Notes under the pieces: generated by a model
Seen by the model: the letters and a program-made list of their open reading frames with translations, nothing else
The model's database searches: none
What the model was told of the DNA's origin: nothing
Made by a program: the position numbers and the translations under genes
Origin: Actinomycetota bacterium
GTDB lineage: Bacteria > Actinomycetota > Humimicrobiia > Humimicrobiales > Humimicrobiaceae
Assembly: GCA_023380915.1 (NCBI GenBank)
Contig: JAMCSM010000140.1
Location: 1-5,703 of the forward strand
Length of the DNA stretch: 5,703 bases
Direction of reading: 5' to 3'
In this document: positions 1 through 5,703 of the stretch, piece after piece
How the letters are laid out: each line of letters begins with the position of its first letter
Position numbering within the stretch: the first letter of the stretch is position 1

Positions 1-239
1 ATGCCCTTTTTGGCTTCATCCAGCTGGACTTTCTGTTCTTCCAGATATTTTTGCGCATCTTCTTTCTGCTTATCTGCATGATTGATGCTTTCCTGGATCT
101 CAGTCTGCCGTTTCGAAATTATATTATTTACCGGCTTCATTATGAATTTCCATAAAACCACAATCAATATCACAAAAACTATGATAGTCCAGAAGATGGT
201 GCTGGTCATAGGATTTAATATATTAGATAATTCTCCCAA
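1..239 (-). CDS. atpF: ATP synthase Fo subunit b, N-terminal part (gene runs off the window)
   Basis: Subunit b forms the peripheral stalk that links the membrane a/c rotor-stator part of F1Fo ATP synthase to F1. Only the first 79 codons lie in the window; the 3' end is cut by the window edge. Residues 14-34 form one membrane helix (starting TIFWTIIVFVILIVV) followed by the family's K-P at 35-36. From residue 42 on the protein is a charged, Ala/Glu/Lys/Gln-rich helix typical of the dimeric stalk. The start is taken as TTG at 239: it lies 8 nt after AGAGGTG (254-248) and an in-frame TGA lies just upstream. The alternative ATG at 209 (codon 11) has no Shine-Dalgarno site and would start close to the membrane helix. 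It follows atpE on the same strand after a 196-nt gap. Identity is secure from profile and position. Confidence 0.93.
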   Translation of the reverse strand, partial: MGELSNILNPMTSTIFWTIIVFVILIVVLWKFIMKPVNNIISKRQTEIQESINHADKQKEDAQKYLEEQKVQLDEAKKG

Positions 240-435
240 GTTCTTTACACCTCTTTTTCAATAAACAAAAATTAATATAAATAATAAATATTATTTTTAA
301 AACTCATCATGAATTGGACCATATCAATTCTTTTTAAAGCTCTGCTCTTAAATTTAATAATCATGACTAAATTTAAATTTAAAAATTGAATTGCCTTCAA
401 ACTATCAGTTAAACGTAAATTAAATCCGGATTCTA
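240..435 (-). other. Long atpE-atpF intergenic gap with a small hairpin
   Basis: These 196 nt separate atpE from atpF, where Fo genes usually sit only tens of bases apart. The stretch is very AT-rich. It holds a perfect 6-bp inverted repeat with an 8-nt loop at 311-330 (GAATTG/CAATTC), a 14-bp AT-only palindrome at 368-381, and the atpF ribosome binding site at its downstream end. I see no credible gene in it. The hairpin has no U-tract, so it is not an intrinsic terminator. A processing or partial-attenuation role that would favour the multi-copy c subunit is only an inference. Confidence 0.4.
248..254 (-). promoter_or_regulatory. Ribosome binding site deciding the TTG start of atpF
   Basis: AGAGGTG reads on the minus strand 8 nt before TTG at 239. 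No ATG or GTG lies in frame between this site and the TTG, so the site supports the rare start codon. Confidence 0.7.
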
Positions 436-699
<264 letters not shown>

Positions 700-746
700 T
701 TATTAAATCCCGTAAAATAATTTTAAAAAATTCTTCTGGAATCAAT

Positions 747-1484
747 TTAATGTTTGAAACTAACTACCTCACCAATATACAATGCCGAAAGGATTGCAAA
801 AACATATGCCTGAATGGCAGATACAAATATTTCAAGGATTGTCATTGCAACGGCAAATGGTACTGCTGCAATGGCAATAAAATAACTTCTGAAGTAAGTT
901 ATAAGGCCAAGTATAACATAAATAATGGTATGGCCTGCCAGCATATTTGCCATAAGTCGTATAAACAAAGAAAATGGCTTGGCTATCGCACTTATTGTTT
1001 CTATGGGAACCACTATAACATACATCCAGGGAGGAACTGCCGAAGGTGCATAAGTCCTTAGATAACCTTTTATACCATTTTTTGAAATATTTGTTATATG
1101 TACCGTAAAAAAAATAATAATTGCTATTACCAGCGGAACAACAGGATTGGAGGTAGGAGTGTAAGTTCCTGGAATAATTCCGATCATATTATTTGCAAGT
1201 ACAAAAATAAAAACTGCAGCTATCAGCGGAACCCATCTGTCGCCTTCTTTCTTTCCAATCATATTATAAACAATGTTTCTTTTTATGAAATTAATTAAAA
1301 GTTCTATGACAGTCTGTTTTTTACTTGGATTTATGCGGGGTTTAATGGCCATTATTAAAAACAAAATTAAGAATATACCCACTCCTGCGAACATTGACAC
1401 TGTAAGGTTTGTTATCGAGACATCAAATCCCCCGATTTTAATTGGTATTAATATCTTCTGATAAAAGTGATTTTGAATCTGCAA
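747..1484 (-). CDS. atpB: ATP synthase Fo subunit a
   Basis: Subunit a is the stator membrane protein that provides the ion half-channels against the c ring. The 245-residue product matches the family in length and has five to six membrane helices (roughly 28-47, 86-105, 114-131, 153-173, 183-195, 202-235). The essential arginine is R176 in FIRLMANMLAGH (E. coli R210). H185 and E218 show the His/Glu arrangement common outside enterobacteria, and Q225 lies in the IQAYVF motif of the last helix. The start is TTG at 1484, 7 nt after AAGGAG (1497-1492); the next in-frame ATG (codon 31) would remove the N-terminal segment before helix 1. It lies 19 nt after atpI and 80 nt before atpE, clearly in one operon. 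Confidence 0.97.
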   Translation of the reverse strand: MQIQNHFYQKILIPIKIGGFDVSITNLTVSMFAGVGIFLILFLIMAIKPRINPSKKQTVIELLINFIKRNIVYNMIGKKEGDRWVPLIAAVFIFVLANNMIGIIPGTYTPTSNPVVPLVIAIIIFFTVHITNISKNGIKGYLRTYAPSAVPPWMYVIVVPIETISAIAKPFSLFIRLMANMLAGHTIIYVILGLITYFRSYFIAIAAVPFAVAMTILEIFVSAIQAYVFAILSALYIGEVVSFKH

Positions 1485-1491
1485 ACCTTCT

Positions 1492-1497
1492 CTCCTT
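1492..1497 (-). promoter_or_regulatory. Ribosome binding site deciding the TTG start of atpB
   Basis: AAGGAG on the minus strand lies 7 nt before the TTG at 1484, inside the 19-nt gap after atpI. It supports TTG over the distant in-frame ATG. Confidence 0.7.
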
Positions 1498-1503
1498 AAT
1501 CCC

Positions 1504-1890
1504 TTAGTTCTTATTAAATAATACTTTTTTATAAATTAAAAAAATTTCAAGATTGAAAAATACCGTAAATAAAATTAAAAATGAAAATGTAAAACCAATA
1601 AGATTAATATAATCAAACCTGGCTATAAGAAAAAATACCAGTCCGGCAAGCAATATCTTGGCAGCATAGGTATAAAGGATATATCTAATCTTATTTGGCG
1701 AACCATTGTTATAAACTCTTGAATAAAGAAATAATGTTCCAACAAAAAAAATAAAGGTTAATATTTCTCCTATTATTATTGCCAGAAAAATCTGAAGGGA
1801 TGTTATGAAAAAACTTATGATTCCAATGACAAATAAAAAGATCAGACTGATAAATGCAATTTTCTTAATTTTATTCAGATCCTGATTCAT
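1504..1890 (-). CDS. atpI: AtpI-like membrane protein leading the ATP synthase operon
   Basis: A 128-residue, very hydrophobic protein with four predicted membrane helices (about 10-31, 33-55, 71-91, 95-118) and a basic N-terminus (NKIKKI). Length, topology and its place directly before atpB fit the AtpI/UncI family, whose known members help c-ring assembly or Mg2+ handling. Sequence is poorly conserved in this family, so the call leans on context. ATG at 1890 is taken as the start; a TTG directly before it (1893) is also possible, and an in-frame TGA lies one codon further up. No Shine-Dalgarno site is visible for either. It begins 186 nt after the end of the dCMP deaminase gene. Confidence 0.8.
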   Translation of the reverse strand: MNQDLNKIKKIAFISLIFLFVIGIISFFITSLQIFLAIIIGEILTFIFFVGTLFLYSRVYNNGSPNKIRYILYTYAAKILLAGLVFFLIARFDYINLIGFTFSFLILFTVFFNLEIFLIYKKVLFNKN

Positions 1891-1941
1891 CAAAAATCAA
1901 ATTTAAAAAATTAATTCCAAAAAATTCCGGTAATCTATAAA

Positions 1942-1960
1942 ACTATGATTTCCTCATAGT
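1942..1960 (-). terminator. Hairpin followed by a short U-run, between the deaminase gene and atpI
   Basis: A perfect 7-bp inverted repeat (ACTATGA/TCATAGT) with a 5-nt loop. Read on the minus strand it is followed directly by TTTTAT, so it resembles a weak intrinsic terminator or attenuator placed about 50 nt before the atpI start. The stem has only two G-C pairs, so strength is doubtful. It could equally be an operator or a chance repeat in AT-rich DNA. Confidence 0.3.
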
Positions 1961-2076
1961 ATATTATTTATTACTGAATTTTGCTATTGTTATATATCAG
2001 TAAATTTAATTTTTCTAAATGTCCAGCTTTTTACCAATATCAACAAACTTTTCTTATATGCGATTTTTATCATTTT

Positions 2077-2538
2077 TTATGATTTCAAATCAAGTTTTAT
2101 AAGCTCAACCCCGGCCTCTCTTAAAAGTTCCAGGGCAAGTTCATCAGGATAATCTTTAAAATAATATATTTTTTTAATTCCACTGTTTATAATCATTTTT
2201 GCGCATTGTACACACGGCTGAGTATTGCTATAGAGCACACTGTCCTGTATGTTCACCCCATGATAAGCTGCCTGTATAATTGCATTTTGTTCCGCATGCA
2301 ATCCACGGCACATTTCATGGCGTTGACCTGAAGGTATGCCAAGTTCTTCTCTTAAGCATTTACCCCTGTCCAGACAATTTTTAACTCCTTTGGGAGCACC
2401 ATTGTATCCGGTAGTCAATATTCTCTTATCTTTTACTATGATTGCACCAACTTTTCGTCTCAGGCACGTTGAGCGTGTTGCGACCTGTAATGTAATGGCG
2501 CTGAAATATTCATCCCATGTTGGTCTTTTTTCTCCCAT
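2077..2538 (-). CDS. comEB: Deoxycytidylate (dCMP) deaminase, ComEB family
   Basis: A cytosolic zinc enzyme that deaminates dCMP to dUMP, the substrate of thymidylate synthase. The 153-residue product has the full family length. The N-terminal RPTWDEYF and the VGAIIV and TGYNGAPKG blocks are typical. The zinc and catalytic site is H81-A-E83 (HAEQNAI) together with P108-C109-V-Q-C112-A, where E83 is the proton shuttle. An extra Cys/His cluster between residues 55 and 77 (NC, KC, RHEMC) also matches this subfamily. The start is ATG at 2538; only a weak GGA precedes it. In many Firmicutes comEB lies just ahead of the atp operon, as here. It is called ComEB from Bacillus; no competence gene is nearby. 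Feedback control by dCTP/dTTP is known in the family but cannot be judged here. Confidence 0.95.
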   Translation of the reverse strand: MGEKRPTWDEYFSAITLQVATRSTCLRRKVGAIIVKDKRILTTGYNGAPKGVKNCLDRGKCLREELGIPSGQRHEMCRGLHAEQNAIIQAAYHGVNIQDSVLYSNTQPCVQCAKMIINSGIKKIYYFKDYPDELALELLREAGVELIKLDLKS

Positions 2539-2707
2539 TTTTTTCCGAAAATCTTATTATTGAATTTGGATCGTATTCAAGCTTAAAATAATTACAATAT
2601 TATAACTTAAAATGCTGACAACTGAAACAAAATTATGGATATGCAGATAAAATCCTGTTTGTCGATATAATTTAGATTATATTTTAAATGATCTGGGTGT
2701 TATAATT

Positions 2708-2736
2708 ATAATTATATTTACCATAATACCTGTCAA
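2708..2736 (-). promoter_or_regulatory. Possible sigma-70-type promoter for the deaminase and downstream atp genes
   Basis: On the minus strand a perfect -35 box TTGACA (2736-2731) begins 10 nt past the stop of the methyltransferase gene. A 17-nt spacer leads to AATTAT (2713-2708), a 4/6 match to the -10 consensus. Two exact TATAAT hexamers overlap the area, but at spacers of 14 and 20 nt. The start site would lie about 160 nt before the deaminase ATG. The -35 box sits in the loop of a weak 5-bp inverted repeat (2725-2741). AT-rich context makes false hits likely. Confidence 0.35.
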
Positions 2737-2746
2737 GTATTCCCAG

Positions 2747-3949
2747 TTAATCTGAAAATTCTCTTACAGCTTCGTACATCGCCAATATATTTTCAACCGG
2801 CACATCTGGCTGGATATTGTGAACCTGGCAAAAGACAAAACCACCATTTCCGGAAAGATCTTCTACTCTTTTTTTTACTTCTTCCTTGACATCTCCAGGT
2901 TTGCCGAAAGGCAAAATCTTTTGAGTGTCGCATCCTCCTCCCCAGAAAGTAATATCTTTACCAAATTCAATTTTCAATTTTTTGGAATCCATGTTTCTGG
3001 CAGAAACCTGTACTGGATTTATCGCATCAATTCCGATTTCAATAAGATCAGGGATTAATTCATAAATGGACCCGCATGAGTGAAGAAGAAGATATTTTTT
3101 ACTTTTTTGTTTTATATATTGCCATAATTTTTTATGATAAGGTTTTAAAATTTCTTTATATAGTTCCCTATTAAATTGCGGACCATTTTGTGTTCCAAGA
3201 TCATCATTAACCTGTATAATATCAATATAATCACCAACCATCTCAATGTATCTGTCAATTCTGGGAATGTATGCTTCTATTTGTTTTTCAAAAAATCTCT
3301 GTGCCATTTTTTTATTTAAAATTAGATCCATCATAAAATTCTCAAATCCTCTGAGATCCTGACCGGCAGCCAATAAATGTACCCACAGGTTTGCTACAAC
3401 CGCATAATCAGTATTCTGATGTAAATTTCTTGCTCTTTGTTTCAAGGAATCAAAACTCTCATCCATGTAATATGGCATGTCGTAGGATTCCATGAAAGAA
3501 AACCCCTTATCTATATCTTCAAGTGATTTTGAATCTTTCAAAGGATTATATATTGTATCAAAATAAAAACCGCATTTTGGGCGTTTGCAAGCAGGCATGC
3601 CGTTACCGGAATATATAATCATTTCACCATTATCTTTTTCCTGAATTTGAACCTTTTCAGGTATTTCCAAGGGATATCCTTTTATAAATTCAAAAGTTTT
3701 CCATTTCTCAGGTTCAAAAATAAGAGCTGCTGCATCACTCCCAACAAATTGCAGAACTTCATGTTCAACCTTTACTATCATCTGCATAAGATCAAAAACC
3801 TGGGTTTTGGTTGACAGGCCTAATGCTCTTTTCAAATTATTATAAGCTATCCAGGTTATTCCCGAGGAATCTGTAGAACCTAAATCAACAGGTAGTCTAT
3901 CCGGTTCTTTATGATTTAAAGTTGAAATTATTCTTTCTCTATTTTTCAT
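2747..3949 (-). CDS. URO-D-superfamily corrinoid methyltransferase (substrate unknown)
   Basis: A 400-residue protein with the uroporphyrinogen decarboxylase fold, of the branch that moves methyl groups to or from corrinoid proteins (MtaA/MtbA-like), not heme-pathway HemE: it is longer and lacks the HemE N-terminal RQAGR motif. It opens with the usual MKNRERIISTLNHKEPDRLP. The likely zinc site is H290-x-C292 (LLHSCGSIYELIPD) plus C340 (GGGCDTQ), the HxC...C set that activates a thiol methyl acceptor. DDLGTQ at 249-254 and VHNIQPDVPVENI near the C-terminus are further family blocks. ATG at 3949 is chosen because AGGA lies 8 nt upstream; a TTG at 3979 would add ten residues without support. No corrinoid protein, activase or second methyltransferase gene is in the window, so the substrate cannot be assigned. 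It is the first minus-strand gene after the divergent region, ahead of the deaminase. Confidence 0.88.
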   Translation of the reverse strand: MKNRERIISTLNHKEPDRLPVDLGSTDSSGITWIAYNNLKRALGLSTKTQVFDLMQMIVKVEHEVLQFVGSDAAALIFEPEKWKTFEFIKGYPLEIPEKVQIQEKDNGEMIIYSGNGMPACKRPKCGFYFDTIYNPLKDSKSLEDIDKGFSFMESYDMPYYMDESFDSLKQRARNLHQNTDYAVVANLWVHLLAAGQDLRGFENFMMDLILNKKMAQRFFEKQIEAYIPRIDRYIEMVGDYIDIIQVNDDLGTQNGPQFNRELYKEILKPYHKKLWQYIKQKSKKYLLLHSCGSIYELIPDLIEIGIDAINPVQVSARNMDSKKLKIEFGKDITFWGGGCDTQKILPFGKPGDVKEEVKKRVEDLSGNGGFVFCQVHNIQPDVPVENILAMYEAVREFSD

Positions 3950-3996
3950 AAGAATATTCCTGAAAATAATACATAACAAATTATTTATTTTTAAAC

Positions 3997-4025
3997 ATAA
4001 TATTCAACGATCTTTAATCCATCAA
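3997..4025 (-). promoter_or_regulatory. Sigma-70-type promoter of the methyltransferase gene
   Basis: On the minus strand TTGATG (4025-4020), a 17-nt spacer and TATTAT (4002-3997, 5/6 match) form a well-spaced promoter about 48 nt before the ATG at 3949. This is the best promoter match in the divergent region. Confidence 0.5.
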
Positions 4026-4049
4026 ATTTTTGAATTAAAAAATGATCGT
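4007..4049. repeat. Nested inverted repeats over the methyltransferase promoter
   Basis: Outer arms ACGATC (4007-4012) and GATCGT (4044-4049) flank inner arms TCAAA (4022-4026) and TTTGA (4029-4033). The two pairs share nearly the same centre (about 4028), and the inner left arm overlaps the predicted -35 box. A regulator binding site is possible. The arms are short and the DNA is AT-rich, so chance is not excluded. Confidence 0.3.
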
Positions 4050-4140
4050 CAATTAAATTTCATTAATATTTTAATATAATTATTCGGTTAATATTTTTTA
4101 TATTTTAGCAGTATCCCATAAAATAATAATAAAAAATATA

Positions 4141-4884
4141 ATGAAAAATGATAAGATTATACATTATAAAAAAATTGATGAAAAAAATTATTTTACTCAA
4201 ATGAATTTAATAAAAATTAAAAATCATAGTCACATTGAGGGAGAAACTATTAAACTGATAGCTGATGTTTTAAAAAAAGGTAAAATAGCAATTCTGCCTA
4301 CAAGCACTATTTATGGAATAAGCTGCATTTACAATAACAGAAAAGCAATTGAAAAAGTTTATGACATAAAAGGCAGAAAAAAGACATCTCCCTTTATTAT
4401 ACTTATTTCAGATATTTCCATAATTCCAAAACTTGTTGAAAGCATAACAGATTCGGCATATAAATTAATGAATTATTTCTGGCTTGGCATTGAACCTGAA
4501 CCTTTAACGCTGATTTTTAAAAAAAACAGGTTACTGGAATCTTTTATTGCAAGCGGAAGCAATAATATAGCAATAAGACTTGATAATCTTAATCTGTTGA
4601 AAGAAGCAATCCATATAACCGGCCCTATTATTTCAACAAGCGCCAATATTTCAGGCAGCAAAATTCTGCCTTCACTTTTAGATGAAATTCCCCGGAAAAT
4701 AAAGAATCAAACAGATTTAATTGTAGATTACGGTGAAAAACTCCCGGGAACGGCATCCTCTATTATAGATGTTACAGCTGAAAAACCTGTAATAATCAGG
4801 GAAGGAAAAATAAAAAACAACAATGTTCTAAGAGTCTTAAAAGTAATTAAGGATAAGACTAAAAATATTTCACAGAAAAATTAA
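4141..4884 (+). CDS. tsaC: Threonylcarbamoyl-AMP synthase (YrdC/TsaC/Sua5 family)
   Basis: This enzyme makes threonylcarbamoyl-AMP from threonine, bicarbonate and ATP; the TsaD complex then transfers the group to A37 of ANN-decoding tRNAs (t6A). The YrdC domain spans about residues 33-225: PTSTIYG (53-59), the KxR pair K77/R79 in IKGRK, AIRLD (144-148), and S167-A-N169 in the STSANISG block, with IIREGKI near the end. There is no C-terminal Sua5 domain. Odd feature: the family motif W-P-G-P-L-T reads W-L-G-I-E-P-E-P-L-T (114-123), four residues longer. The start is unsure. ATG at 4141 gives 247 residues; ATG at 4201 (codon 21) would give the usual short N-terminus (MNLIKIKN). Neither has a Shine-Dalgarno site. 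It is followed 13 nt later by the phosphatase gene, a pairing common in Firmicutes. Confidence 0.92.
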   Translation: MKNDKIIHYKKIDEKNYFTQMNLIKIKNHSHIEGETIKLIADVLKKGKIAILPTSTIYGISCIYNNRKAIEKVYDIKGRKKTSPFIILISDISIIPKLVESITDSAYKLMNYFWLGIEPEPLTLIFKKNRLLESFIASGSNNIAIRLDNLNLLKEAIHITGPIISTSANISGSKILPSLLDEIPRKIKNQTDLIVDYGEKLPGTASSIIDVTAEKPVIIREGKIKNNNVLRVLKVIKDKTKNISQKN

Positions 4885-4897
4885 TAATAAATTTATA

Positions 4898-5653
4898 ATG
4901 CAGGAAAAATTTAAAAAAAATAAAATAATAAATATTAACTTTGTCTGTACCGGAAATACTTGCAGAAGTTACATTGCTGAAGCTGTAGCAAACCACCTGT
5001 TAAAAACCATATATTTTAAGCAGAAACCCGCATTAAAAGATAAAATTAATATAGGAAGCGCAGGAACTGATATATTATTTTCTGAAATCCCGGTTAATAC
5101 TTATAGAGTTCTTGATATGCTTGAGATCCCCAATATTAAATTCAAACCAACCCAGATCGATTTAACAATGGTTATGAGATCTGATCTGATAATTACAATG
5201 GCGACTTCACATAAAAAAAATATTGCCGGAAAATTTGTAGTCTATGATGAAAGAAAGATTATTAATCTTCTTGAGCTGGCAAATATAATTCTTTATATTC
5301 AGTCAGAGAGAATCTACAGCAGGAATGCCATTGATAGAGACAAATTTACATTAAAAAACTTGAAGGCATTAAAGCATCCAAATTTTTTAAAACCGGGTCC
5401 AGATAAAAAATCAATTTCGGGTGAAAATATTTTTGAAAATTATTCAGATATCAAAAAATTAAAAAGCAAAGCAATTATAACAACCATCCTTGACAAACTC
5501 GATGATATAAAAAATATAAAGTCCGAATCCATAATAAGGACAATCGATGCAGATATATCCGATCCATTTGGAAAATCAATCGATGCTTATATGCATGTTG
5601 CAAAATTGATAAAAGAAAATATAATTATTATTTTTAATTATCTGTTTGGTTAA
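4898..5653 (+). CDS. ywlE: Low-molecular-weight phosphatase, YwlE (protein-arginine phosphatase) type, with a large insertion
   Basis: The P-loop C17-T-G-N-T-C-R23-S24 gives the nucleophile C17 and phosphate-binding R23. SAG (54-56), SDLIITM (95-101) and the general acid D222 in DPFG (222-225) complete the fold. Thr at position 21 equals T11 of Bacillus subtilis YwlE, the residue that favours phospho-arginine; tyrosine phosphatases usually have Ile there. The protein is 251 residues against about 150 for the family. The excess is a Lys/Ile-rich, probably helical segment at about 130-216 between LLELAN and the DPFG loop, with no membrane helix and no domain I recognise. The reading frame is open throughout and family motifs resume in the same frame, so it is not a frameshift. 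ATG at 4898 is the only suitable start; it lacks a Shine-Dalgarno site. It is probably co-transcribed with tsaC. No arginine kinase gene (mcsB) is in the window, so substrate type is inferred. Confidence 0.85.
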   Translation: MQEKFKKNKIININFVCTGNTCRSYIAEAVANHLLKTIYFKQKPALKDKINIGSAGTDILFSEIPVNTYRVLDMLEIPNIKFKPTQIDLTMVMRSDLIITMATSHKKNIAGKFVVYDERKIINLLELANIILYIQSERIYSRNAIDRDKFTLKNLKALKHPNFLKPGPDKKSISGENIFENYSDIKKLKSKAIITTILDKLDDIKNIKSESIIRTIDADISDPFGKSIDAYMHVAKLIKENIIIIFNYLFG

Positions 5654-5703
5654 TATCTTTAATCTTATTTTTAGCATGCAATTGTAGTTTTTTAAAATTT
5701 TAT

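Noticed and set aside
272..364. A 30-codon open frame on the minus strand in the atpE-atpF gap, starting with ATG
   Set aside because: It has no ribosome binding site, no recognisable motif and a composition typical of random AT-rich DNA; it does not look like a lost ATP synthase gene.
368..381. A 14-bp perfect palindrome of A and T only
   Set aside because: Such palindromes arise easily in DNA this AT-rich; it is not repeated elsewhere in the window as a unit.
750..1061. A 103-codon open frame on the plus strand
   Set aside because: It lies antisense inside atpB and encodes a Cys/Tyr/Asn-rich product with no family features; the other plus-strand frames inside minus-strand genes are shadows in the same way.
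2725..2741. Terminator after the methyltransferase gene
   Set aside because: The inverted repeat has only 5 base pairs, a 7-nt loop and no U-tract; its loop is better explained as a -35 box.
2747..3949. Uroporphyrinogen decarboxylase HemE of heme synthesis
   Set aside because: The protein is about 50 residues longer than HemE, lacks its N-terminal RQAGR motif and has the HxC...C zinc ligands of corrinoid methyltransferases; no heme gene is nearby.
3950..3979. N-terminal extension of the methyltransferase from a TTG at 3979
   Set aside because: ATG at 3949 has AGGA at 8 nt and gives the normal family N-terminus; the extra ten residues match nothing.
5285..5653. Fusion of the phosphatase to RpiB (ribose-5-phosphate isomerase), the usual downstream gene in this neighbourhood
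   Set aside because: The extra residues are internal, before the DPFG motif, and show no RpiB motifs; the protein ends just after the phosphatase's last helix.
5654..5703. Terminator or next gene after the phosphatase
   Set aside because: The 50 nt to the window edge show no stable stem, no ribosome binding site and no open frame of use.

Overview
The window is strongly AT-rich bacterial DNA. It holds eight protein-coding genes and no RNA gene, insertion sequence or CRISPR array that I can see. Six genes lie on the minus strand and two on the plus strand, diverging from an AT-rich intergenic region at about 3950-4140. Several minus-strand genes have clear Shine-Dalgarno sites (AGGAGG, AAGGAG, AGAGGTG, AGGA), and two of them start with TTG. 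The gene content suggests a low-GC anaerobe: Firmicutes-like in gene order, but possibly another low-GC anaerobic lineage such as Atribacterota or a deep Actinobacteriota group. Lineage cannot be settled from this window.

Minus strand, in order of transcription: a URO-D-type corrinoid methyltransferase (3949-2747), a ComEB-type dCMP deaminase (2538-2077), then the start of an F1Fo ATP synthase operon: atpI (1890-1504), atpB subunit a (1484-747), atpE subunit c (666-436) and the first 79 codons of atpF subunit b (239-1, running off the window). The Fo genes are in the usual order I-B-E-F. Subunit c lacks the known Na+ ligands, so the enzyme is predicted to couple to protons. A 196-nt gap between atpE and atpF is unusually long for this operon.

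Plus strand: a YrdC/TsaC threonylcarbamoyl-AMP synthase (4141-4884), which makes the precursor of the tRNA t6A modification, followed 13 nt later by a low-molecular-weight phosphatase of YwlE type (4898-5653). The phosphatase has the Thr in its P-loop that marks protein-arginine phosphatases, but it also carries about 85 extra residues directly before its general-acid loop. The synthase has a four-residue insertion in its normally invariant W-P-G-P-L-T motif.

In Bacillus and clostridia the order sua5-ywlE-(rpiB, glyA, upp, comEB)-atpI-atpB is common. Here the two ends of that neighbourhood are kept, but sua5-ywlE now point the other way, the genes between are missing, and an unrelated URO-D methyltransferase sits in the middle. 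No clearly new multi-gene system is visible; the most unusual items are the enlarged phosphatase and the altered synthase motif.
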